From Pseudomonas fluorescens (GTDB taxonomy: Bacteria; Pseudomonadota; Gammaproteobacteria; Pseudomonadales; Pseudomonadaceae), in NCBI RefSeq assembly GCF_018614775.1, contig NZ_JAGGOF010000022.1:1-38224 (forward strand): a DNA stretch of 38,224 nt, written 5' to 3'. The notes below the pieces were generated by a model. It saw only the letters and a program-made list of their open reading frames with translations. It was not told the origin of the DNA and made no database searches. The translations under genes and the position numbers were made by a program. Shown one piece after another: positions 32,005 through 38,224 of this stretch. Position 1 is the stretch's first letter; each line of letters starts with the position of its first letter.

Positions 32005-32973
32005 TCAGTTCGCTGCCCGTGCGCCCGTCAGGCTGCCGCTCAATTCATAAGCCGTGAGCTCGGCCTGGTGCGCCGCCAGGATCTCCGGCAGTGAACCGCG
32101 CAGGTATTCGACCCAGGTCTTGATCTTCGCATCCAGGTACTGGCGCGAAGGGTAGATGGCGTATAGGTTCAGTTCCTGAGAGCGGTAGTTGGGCATCACC
32201 CGCACCAGTGTGCCGTTGCGCAGCGCTTCGATGGCGGCGTACACCGGCAAGACCCCCACCCCCATGCCGCTGGTGATCGCGGTTTTCATCGCATCGGCGG
32301 AGTTCACCAGGAACGGTGAGCTGTTGATGGTGACCATTTCCTGGCCTTCCGGGCCGTCGAACACCCATTTTTCCAGCGGAATGACCGGGCTGACCAGGCG
32401 CAGGCACGCGTGGTTGAGCAGGTCGCTGGGTTTTTGCGGGCAGCCGCTGGCCTTCACGTAGGCTGGGGAAGCGCAGACGATGCTGTAGGTGATGCCCAGG
32501 CGCTGGGAGACGAAGCCCGAGTCCGGCAGCTCGCTGGCGAGCACGATGGACACGTCGTAGCCCTCGTCGAGGATGTCCGGCACCCGGTTGGCGAGGGTCA
32601 GGTCGAAGGTCACGTCCGGATGAGTCTTGCGATAGCGGGCGATGGCGTCGATCACGAAGTGCTGGCCGATGCCAGTCATGGTGTGGACTTTCAACTGGCC
32701 GGCGGGACGTGCGTGGGCATCGCTGGCCTCGGCCTCGGCTTCTTCCACATAGGCCAGGATCTGCTCGCAACGCAGCAAGTAGCGTTTACCTGCCTCGGTC
32801 AGGGCGATCCGCCGCGTGGTGCGATTGAGCAGGCGAGTTTGCAGGTGGGCTTCCAGGTTGGAAACCGCACGCGAGACGTTGGCTGTGGTGGTGTCCAGTT
32901 GCACGGCGGCGGCGGTGAAGCTGCCGGCTTCGGCAACACAGCTGAACGCGCGCATGTTTTGCAAGGTGTCCAT
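32005..32973 (-). CDS. LysR-family transcriptional regulator
   Basis: This 322-residue regulator has an N-terminal winged helix-turn-helix (about residues 4-62; GSFTAAAVQLDTTTANVSRAV holds the helices) and a C-terminal effector-binding domain (about 90-300) with the substrate-binding-protein fold. It resembles the large CrgA/DsdC-like group of LysR proteins common in Pseudomonas. The ATG at 32973 gives MDTLQNMRAF with AGAGAG upstream; the frame extends to 33120 but lacks family character. It is divergent from the NodT-FUSC-DUF1656-HlyD efflux operon, the usual position for a regulator that senses the exported aromatic acid, as AaeR does for aaeXAB in E. coli. No clear T-N11-A operator stood out. 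Confidence 0.9.
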   Translation of the reverse strand: MDTLQNMRAFSCVAEAGSFTAAAVQLDTTTANVSRAVSNLEAHLQTRLLNRTTRRIALTEAGKRYLLRCEQILAYVEEAEAEASDAHARPAGQLKVHTMTGIGQHFVIDAIARYRKTHPDVTFDLTLANRVPDILDEGYDVSIVLASELPDSGFVSQRLGITYSIVCASPAYVKASGCPQKPSDLLNHACLRLVSPVIPLEKWVFDGPEGQEMVTINSSPFLVNSADAMKTAITSGMGVGVLPVYAAIEALRNGTLVRVMPNYRSQELNLYAIYPSRQYLDAKIKTWVEYLRGSLPEILAAHQAELTAYELSGSLTGARAAN

Positions 32974-33300
32974 GGAAGGCTCTCTTGGGCGGTAGCAAAT
33001 TGTGACATGAAGTTGCGGCGCTACGGGACCCGACGTTTGGATTATCGCGTTAACGGTAACAAAGATTCGCAGAAAGGTCGGCTTATCGCCGTTGAGCCTC
33101 GTACCTAGAATTGCCGGCACTTCAGCAGTGATCTGTTTAGCGGTGACTTGTGGGAGCGAGCCTGCTCGCGATGGCGGTGGGTCAGTTGTCGGCGTATTGG
33201 CTGTGCTGACGCCATCGCGAGCAGGCTCGCTCCCACAGGGTTGTGTTAACAGGCAAGCACGCTATCGCCTCCTCATGCCCACCTCAGGAAATTTTCGCCA
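32974..33300. other. Divergent lysR/efflux-operon region
   Basis: This 327-base gap has no gene. It holds the REP inverted pair described separately (33149-33237). Downstream of it, TTGTGT (33241-33246) and TATCGC (33263-33268), 16 bases apart, form a weak candidate promoter for the efflux operon. Towards lysR a GATAAT on the minus strand near 33044 could be its -10. A TTAACGGTAAC segment near 33050-33060 is a loose inverted repeat that might bind the regulator. Confidence 0.35.
33149..33237. repeat. REP inverted pair (REPIN-like)
   Basis: A 28-base arm starting TGTGGGAGCGAGCC at 33149-33176 has a perfect reverse complement at 33210-33237, separated by 33 bases. Each arm itself contains the small GAGCCTGCTC stem of a P. 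fluorescens REP. Such paired REPs (REPINs) are mobilised by RAYT transposases encoded elsewhere. This one lies in the divergent regulatory gap between lysR and the efflux operon. Confidence 0.88.
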
Positions 33301-34761
33301 GTGCCGCGTTGCATCAGCAGAGAGCTGAAGACTCTCAGTGTTTGGGTTTTGACGTTGACCATCAGCGGTTGCATCGGGACGGGAGGGATTGCGCCGCAGG
33401 GCCAGGCACTGTCAGCCAATCAACTGGTCACCGATGCGGCGATCCGCGAAGCTGCCCGCGACGCCCGTTGGCCCACCCGCCAGTGGTGGCAGGCCTATGG
33501 CGACCGGCAGCTGGATCGCTGGATCGACCTTGCCGTGCATGACAGCCCAAGCCTGGCGATGGCGGCGGCGCGGGTGCGGCAGGCCAAGGCCATGGCCGGG
33601 GTGGCCGAGGCCGCCGAGTCGCTGCAGGTCAACGGCGAATCGACGCTCAAGCGCCACAACTGGCCGACCGATCAATTCTATGGTCCCGGCGAGCTGGCCA
33701 ACACCACCACGTGGGACAACAGCGCCGCCCTGGGTTTGAGCTATGCCCTGGACCTGTGGGGTCGTCAGCGCAACGCCAGCGAGCGGGCGGTAGATCTGGC
33801 TCACATGAGCGTGGCCGAGGCGCGGCAGGCACAGTTGGAGTTGCAGAACAACATCGTGCATGCCTACATCGAGTTTTCTCTGCACTACGCCCAGCGCGAT
33901 ATCGTCGTCGCCACGTTGCATCAGCAAGAGCAGATTCTGCAGCTGGCGCAGAAACGCCTGGACGGCGGCATCGGCACCCATTTCGAAGTCAGCCAGGCCC
34001 AGGCGCCGTTGCCCGAAACCCATCGTCAACTCGACGCCCTCGACGAAGCCATTGCCTTGGGTCGCAATCAGTTGGCAGCGCTGGCGGGCAAGGGGCCGGG
34101 GGCGGGCGCGCAGTTGCAGCGCCCGACCCTGGTCCTGGGCACGCCGTTGAAACTGCCGTCGGCACTGCCCGCCGAGTTGCTTGGCCAGCGTCCGGATGTG
34201 GTGGCAGGGCGTTGGCAGGTGACGGCTCAGGCCCGGGGTATCGATGTGGCCCGCGCCGGTTTTTATCCCAACGTCGATCTGGTGGGCAGCTTGGGCTACA
34301 TGGCCACCGGTGGTGGAATGCTGGAATTCCTGACCGGCAAGAAGCTCACCTATAACGTCGGCCCGGCGATCTCGCTGCCGATTTTCGACGGTGGGCGCCT
34401 GCGCTCGGAGTTGGGCGAGGCGAGCGCCGGTTATGACGTCGCCATCGCGCACTACAACCAGACGCTGGTCAATGCGCTCAAGAGCATTTCCGACCAGTTG
34501 ATCCGTCGCCAGTCCATGGACAAGCAACACACCTTCGCCGCCGAGTCCGTGGCCGCGGCGCAGCGCACCTACGACATTGCGCTGGTGGCGTTCCAGCGCG
34601 GGCTGACCGACTACCTCAACGTGCTTACCGCCCAGAGCCTGCTGTTCAAGCAGCAACAGGTGCAACAACAGGTGGAAGCCGCGCGGCTGATTGCCCACGC
34701 CGACCTGGTGACGGCGTTGGGCGGTGGGCTTGAGGCCGGTCGCGATGTGCCTGCGCGATGA
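33301..34761 (+). CDS. NodT-type outer membrane efflux lipoprotein
   Basis: This 486-residue outer membrane factor of the TolC superfamily provides the exit duct. It has a lipoprotein signal peptide ending LTISGC, with Cys24 as the lipid anchor, then two outer-membrane-efflux repeats (about residues 65-270 and 285-475). Features include QWWQAYGDRQLD near the start, LGLSYALDLWGRQRN, AELLGQRPDVV (the conserved RPDV hinge between repeats), and PIFDGGRLRSEL. The start is GTG 33301 with AGGA 10 bases upstream; the signal peptide supports it. It leads the operon with the FUSC transporter, DUF1656 peptide and HlyD protein. It might also serve the MexN-like pump nearby, which lacks a channel gene. 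Confidence 0.92.
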   Translation: MPRCISRELKTLSVWVLTLTISGCIGTGGIAPQGQALSANQLVTDAAIREAARDARWPTRQWWQAYGDRQLDRWIDLAVHDSPSLAMAAARVRQAKAMAGVAEAAESLQVNGESTLKRHNWPTDQFYGPGELANTTTWDNSAALGLSYALDLWGRQRNASERAVDLAHMSVAEARQAQLELQNNIVHAYIEFSLHYAQRDIVVATLHQQEQILQLAQKRLDGGIGTHFEVSQAQAPLPETHRQLDALDEAIALGRNQLAALAGKGPGAGAQLQRPTLVLGTPLKLPSALPAELLGQRPDVVAGRWQVTAQARGIDVARAGFYPNVDLVGSLGYMATGGGMLEFLTGKKLTYNVGPAISLPIFDGGRLRSELGEASAGYDVAIAHYNQTLVNALKSISDQLIRRQSMDKQHTFAAESVAAAQRTYDIALVAFQRGLTDYLNVLTAQSLLFKQQQVQQQVEAARLIAHADLVTALGGGLEAGRDVPAR

Positions 34762-34795
34762 CTCGCCAGGGGTTTGTGTCGATGAGCGCCTGCCC

Positions 34796-36988
34796 ATGAC
34801 GTTTTTATTCGCCCCCCTGCGCTGGCTCTACCGCCTCGAATGGCGCCGTGGCTTTTACGACTGGGCCCGCAGCGATGGGGTGACCTGGGTCTATATCTTC
34901 AAGGTCCTGTTGGCCGCGTTCCTGACGTTGTGGCTGGCGATGCGCCTGGAGCTGCCGCAACCGCGCACGGCGATGATCACCGTGTTCATCGTCATGCAAC
35001 CCCAGAGCGGCCAGGTATTCGCCAAGAGCTTCTACCGCTTCCTCGGCACCCTGGCGGGTTCGGCGGTGATGGTGGCGCTGATCGCCTTGTTCGCCCAGAA
35101 CACCGAGTTGTTTCTCGGCTGCCTGACGATCTGGGTCGGCCTCTGCACGGCCGGCGCGGCGCGTTATCGCAACTTCCGCGCCTACGGCTTCGTGCTGGCC
35201 GGCTACACCGCGGCGATGATCGGGCTGCCAGCCCTGGCTCATCCGGAAGGCGCGTTCATGGCGGCGGTCTGGCGAGTCCTGGAAATCTCCCTGGGGATCC
35301 TCTGCTCAACCCTGGCCAGCGCCGCGATCCTGCCGCAGACCGCCAGCGCCGCCATGCGCAACGCCTTGTACCAGCGCTTCGGAGTGTTTGCCCTGTTCGT
35401 CACCGACGGCTTGCGTGGGCGCAGCCGGCGGGACGCATTCGAGGCCGGCAACGTGCGGTTCATTGCCGAAGCCGTCGGCCTGGAAAGCCTGCGCAGCGTC
35501 ACCGTGTTCGAAGACCCGCACATGCGTCGGCGCAACGGCCGGCTCAGTCGCTTGAACAGCGAATTCATGGGCATCACCACCCGCTTCAATGCCCTGCACC
35601 AGTTGCTTGAACGCTTGCGCGGCAGCGCCGCGGATCACGTGGTGGACGCCATCAAGCCGAGCTTGCAGACGTTGGCCGAATTGCTCGACGGTTTCAGCGG
35701 CCGCGCCCTGACCGACGCCGATGCGGCCCGCCTGGCGGCGGCCCTGGCCAACTACAAGGCCGACCTGCCAGCCCAGGTGCGGCGGCTGCGGGCGCTGTTC
35801 CAGGAAACACAGCCGAGTGATGCGCAACAGCTGGATTTCCATACCGCCTACGAGCTGCTCTATCGCTTTGTCGACGACCTGCACGGCTACGCCCTGACCC
35901 ATGCCTCCCTGGCCGAGCATCGCCACGAACGCGAGCGCTGGGACGAACCCTTTGTGCCGCAGACCAATGGCCTGGCGGCCGCCGCTTCGGGGTTTCGCGC
36001 GGCCTTCATCCTGCTGGTGCTGGGCAGCTACTGGGTCGCCACGGCCTGGCCGAGTGGCGCGACCATGACGATGATCGCCGCCGCTACCGTGGGCTTGTCG
36101 GCGGCGACGCCGAACCCCAAGCGCATGGCGTTCCAGATGGCCTGCGGCACTTTGTGCGGGGCGTTGATCGGCTTCGTCGAGATGTTCTTCGTCTTTCCGC
36201 TGATCGACGGTTTCCCGTTGCTGTGTGTGATGCTCGCCCCGGTCCTTACTCTGGGCTCGTTCCTCAGTTCCCGGCCGCGCTACGCCGGCGTCGGGCTGGG
36301 GTTGCTGATCTTTTTCTGCACCGGCTCGGTGCCGGACAACCTGACGCTCTACAACCCCTACGCCTTCATCAACGATTACCTGGCGATGGTCCTCGGCATG
36401 CTGGTGTGCGCCGCTGCCGGGGCGATCATCCTGCCACCCAACAGCCGCTGGATGTGGCGTCGGCTCGAACAGGACCTGCGCGAGCAGGTGGTGTTCGCCA
36501 TCAGTGGCAGGCTCAAGGGCCTGGCCTCGGGGTTCGAAAGCCGTACCCGGGACTTGCTGCACCAGGCCTACGGGCTGGCGGCGGGGCAGCCCCGGGTGCA
36601 GCGCGACCTGCTGCGCTGGATGTTCGTGGTGCTGGAGGTCGGTCACGCGGTCATCGAGTTGCGCAAGGAGCAGGCGATCCTGCCGGTGCACCCGGCGTAT
36701 GCCGAGAGCCAGCCGTGGCGCCAGGCGATTCGCGGGATGGGACGGGCGCTGGTGCGGCTGTTTCGCCAGCCGAACCAGAACCATCTGGAGCGAGCCCTGG
36801 TGGCGGTGGATCACGCCATCAACCGCGTGCAGGCCACCGACGAACCCTTCGCGCCGCATTTCGACACCTCGGCCTTGCGTCGGGTGAAAAGCTACCTGCA
36901 TTTCATCCGCACCTCGCTGCTCGACCCGCAATCACCGTTGGCGGCTTATGCCGCACCGCTGCGCCAGGAACCTGAACATGCCCCGTGA
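34796..36988 (+). CDS. FUSC/AaeB-family aromatic acid efflux transporter
   Basis: The 730-residue inner membrane protein belongs to the fusaric acid resistance (FUSC) family, related to E. coli AaeB, which exports p-hydroxybenzoate. It has two hydrophobic blocks, roughly residues 30-185 and 395-540, each with about five or six membrane helices. Between them is a large soluble segment, and a cytoplasmic C-terminal region of about 190 residues follows. LELPQPRTAMITVFIVMQP and ATPNPKRMAFQM are typical conserved stretches. I chose ATG 34796 (MTFLFAPLRWLYRLEW), 34 bases after the channel gene; a frame opening at 34724 overlaps that gene and adds no family sequence. The ribosome site is weak (GATGAG), so the start is less sure than the gene. 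Confidence 0.9.
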   Translation: MTFLFAPLRWLYRLEWRRGFYDWARSDGVTWVYIFKVLLAAFLTLWLAMRLELPQPRTAMITVFIVMQPQSGQVFAKSFYRFLGTLAGSAVMVALIALFAQNTELFLGCLTIWVGLCTAGAARYRNFRAYGFVLAGYTAAMIGLPALAHPEGAFMAAVWRVLEISLGILCSTLASAAILPQTASAAMRNALYQRFGVFALFVTDGLRGRSRRDAFEAGNVRFIAEAVGLESLRSVTVFEDPHMRRRNGRLSRLNSEFMGITTRFNALHQLLERLRGSAADHVVDAIKPSLQTLAELLDGFSGRALTDADAARLAAALANYKADLPAQVRRLRALFQETQPSDAQQLDFHTAYELLYRFVDDLHGYALTHASLAEHRHERERWDEPFVPQTNGLAAAASGFRAAFILLVLGSYWVATAWPSGATMTMIAAATVGLSAATPNPKRMAFQMACGTLCGALIGFVEMFFVFPLIDGFPLLCVMLAPVLTLGSFLSSRPRYAGVGLGLLIFFCTGSVPDNLTLYNPYAFINDYLAMVLGMLVCAAAGAIILPPNSRWMWRRLEQDLREQVVFAISGRLKGLASGFESRTRDLLHQAYGLAAGQPRVQRDLLRWMFVVLEVGHAVIELRKEQAILPVHPAYAESQPWRQAIRGMGRALVRLFRQPNQNHLERALVAVDHAINRVQATDEPFAPHFDTSALRRVKSYLHFIRTSLLDPQSPLAAYAAPLRQEPEHAP

Positions 36989-37178
36989 GATCGCCTTCCA
37001 TGGCGTGTACATGCCGACCATGACCCTGATGTTTTTCATCGCCGCCGCGTTGGCCTGGGCCCTCGACCGATTCCTGTCCGGGCTGGACCTGTACCGCTTC
37101 TTCTGGCACCCGGCGCTGCTGCGCCTGAGTCTGTTTACCTGCCTGTTCGGCGCCCTGGTGCTGACGGTCTACCGTTGA
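36978..37178 (+). CDS. DUF1656 small membrane protein (AaeX-like)
   Basis: The 66-residue protein has two membrane helices (about residues 12-30 and 46-64) joined by a loop with YRFFWHPAL. E. coli AaeX has the comparable YDFVWHPALF and the CLF motif in the second helix, and CLFGAL is seen here. AaeX-type peptides always accompany AaeB/FUSC and HlyD partners, but their function is unknown; they may be an accessory subunit. The ATG at 36978 overlaps the transporter gene by 11 bases, with AGGA upstream. An in-frame ATG at 36948 is inside the transporter gene. The next gene starts 10 bases after the stop. Confidence 0.88.
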   Translation: MPREIAFHGVYMPTMTLMFFIAAALAWALDRFLSGLDLYRFFWHPALLRLSLFTCLFGALVLTVYR

Positions 37179-37188
37179 GATCGATGCA

Positions 37189-38052
37189 ATGAAAAAGTTT
37201 TTCAGCCTGCTTGCGACGCTGCTGGTGCTGGCCTTGGCGCTGTGGATTGGCCGCACGCTCTGGGAGCATTACATGAACACCCCCTGGACCCGCGATGGGC
37301 GGGTCCGGGCCGACATCATCAACGTCGCCGCCGATGTCAGCGGCGAGGTGGTCGAGGTTGCAGTGCGCGACAACCAGGCGGTGAAGAAGGGCGACTTGCT
37401 GATGCGCATCGACCCGGAGCATTACCGCATCGCGGTCAAGCAGGCACGCGCCCTGGTGGCGTCACGCAAGGCGACCTGGGAAATGCGCAAGATCAATGCC
37501 CATCGCCGTGCCGACCTGGACAGCCTGGTGATCTCCCGGGAAAACCGCGACGACGCCAGCAATATCGCCGACTCGGCCCTGGCCGATTACCAGCACGCCC
37601 AGGCGCAACTGGAGGCCGCCGAACTGAACCTGGCGCGCACCGAAGTCCGGGCAGCGGTGGATGGCTACGTGACCAACCTCAACGTGCACCGTGGCGACTA
37701 TGCGCGCATCGGCGAGGCGAAAATGGCCGTGGTGGATATGAATTCATTCTGGGTCTATGGCTTCTTCGAAGAGACCAAGCTGCCCCAAGTGCGGATTGGT
37801 GATTCGGCGCAGTTGCAATTGATGAGCGGTGAAGTGCTCAAGGGCCATGTGGAGAGCATTTCTCGCGGGATCTACGACCGTGACAATCCGCAAAGTCGTG
37901 AGCTGATTGCCGACGTCAATCCGACCTTCAATTGGGTGCGGCTGGCCCAGCGGGTGCCGGTGCGCATTCACCTTGATGAAGTGCCGGAGGGGGTGCTGCT
38001 GGCGGCGGGGATGACGTGTACGGTGGTGGTTGAGCCTATCGCTCGGCGCTGA
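37189..38052 (+). CDS. HlyD/AaeA-type membrane fusion protein
   Basis: The 287-residue adaptor connects the FUSC transporter to the outer membrane channel. It has an N-terminal membrane anchor (about residues 5-24), then TPWTRDGRVRADIINVAADVSG, the typical start of the AaeA/EmrA-type lipoyl domain. A short helical hairpin with NIADSALADYQHAQAQLEAA follows, then the second lipoyl half (RTEVRAAVDGYVTNLNVHRGDY) and a beta-barrel domain. The short hairpin and total length match AaeA (310 residues) better than RND adaptors. It is the last gene of the operon; a REP pair follows 5 bases downstream and may act as the operon's 3' end structure. Confidence 0.92.
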   Translation: MKKFFSLLATLLVLALALWIGRTLWEHYMNTPWTRDGRVRADIINVAADVSGEVVEVAVRDNQAVKKGDLLMRIDPEHYRIAVKQARALVASRKATWEMRKINAHRRADLDSLVISRENRDDASNIADSALADYQHAQAQLEAAELNLARTEVRAAVDGYVTNLNVHRGDYARIGEAKMAVVDMNSFWVYGFFEETKLPQVRIGDSAQLQLMSGEVLKGHVESISRGIYDRDNPQSRELIADVNPTFNWVRLAQRVPVRIHLDEVPEGVLLAAGMTCTVVVEPIARR

Positions 38053-38056
38053 AACG

Positions 38057-38146
38057 TGTGGGAGCGGGCTTGCTCGCGAAAGCGGTGGTTCAGCTTGCAT
38101 GGAGGGTGGCTGTGCCGACGTCATCGCGAGCAAGCTCGCTCCCACA
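38057..38146. repeat. REP inverted pair after the efflux operon
   Basis: A REP head at 38057-38079 (TGTGGGAGCGGGCTTGCTCG and three more bases) pairs with its reverse complement at 38124-38146, with one mismatch and a 44-base spacer. It starts five bases after the stop codon of the fusion-protein gene, so the transcript would end in a long hairpin that may block 3' exonucleases. Confidence 0.85.
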
Positions 38147-38190
38147 AAGGTATTTGTTGGACGGCAGATTTTCGGTGAGCCCCGATCCCT

Positions 38191-38206
38191 TGTGGGAGCG
38201 GGATTG
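38191..38206 (+). repeat. Partial REP head near the window edge
   Basis: TGTGGGAGCGGGATTG repeats the first part of the REP 5' end and then diverges, so it is a truncated or decayed copy. No gene is visible between 38053 and the window end. Confidence 0.5.
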
Positions 38207-38224
38207 AACTGGCCTAATGATTTT

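Overview
The window is chromosomal DNA of a fluorescent-group Pseudomonas (inference). This rests on the high G+C, the gene order dolP-gmhA-yraN-lpoA / rsmI-rnpB-mraZ...ftsZ-lpxC, very close agreement of the cell-wall proteins with what I know of Pseudomonas orthologues, and REP elements beginning TGTGGGAGCG that are typical of the P. fluorescens group. No species call is possible from the sequence alone.

Left part (1-5485). A dispersed Pseudomonas-type repeat (1-150) is followed by a minus-strand cluster of envelope genes reading lpoA (PBP1A activator lipoprotein) -> yraN (nuclease-fold protein) -> gmhA/diaA-type SIS protein -> dolP (BON lipoprotein), closed by a rho-independent terminator. 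Divergent from lpoA is rsmI (16S rRNA 2'-O-methyltransferase), then the RNase P RNA gene rnpB, then a strong promoter with three MraZ-type operator repeats.

Middle part (5486-23379). This is a complete, uninterrupted dcw (division and cell wall) cluster: mraZ, rsmH, ftsL, ftsI, murE, murF, mraY, murD, ftsW, murG, murC, ddlB, ftsQ, ftsA, ftsZ, then lpxC and a terminator. Most junctions overlap by 1-11 bases or are separated by 3-15 bases, so translation is probably coupled from mraZ to ftsA. Together these genes make UDP-MurNAc-pentapeptide and lipid I/II, polymerise and crosslink septal peptidoglycan and build the Z ring. LpxC commits carbon to lipid A. The order is the standard gammaproteobacterial one, and I see no broken gene.

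Right part (23380-38224). This is regulatory and efflux content. A membrane-bound diguanylate cyclase (Cache-GGDEF with an intact I-site) lies downstream of a four-gene minus-strand operon: membrane fusion protein -> RND pump -> OmpR-type response regulator -> sensor kinase. The operon is laid out like the P. aeruginosa mexMN-PA1437-PA1438 locus. Its upstream region holds a dense cluster of GTCAG/CTGAC half-sites that looks like the operator. Next come a small conserved-looking basic protein, a LysR regulator, and a divergent plus-strand efflux operon: NodT-type outer membrane lipoprotein, FUSC/AaeB-type transporter, AaeX-like DUF1656 peptide and HlyD/AaeA-type fusion protein. That set is typical for export of aromatic carboxylic acids or fusaric-acid-like compounds. 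REP inverted pairs flank this last operon.

I found no CRISPR array, tRNA, prophage, insertion sequence, toxin-antitoxin pair or clearly novel multi-gene system. The parts most worth following up are the half-site cluster at 31545-31603, the small protein at 31719-31976, the hybrid GmhA/DiaA identity of the SIS protein, and the Ala-substituted P-loop of MurD.
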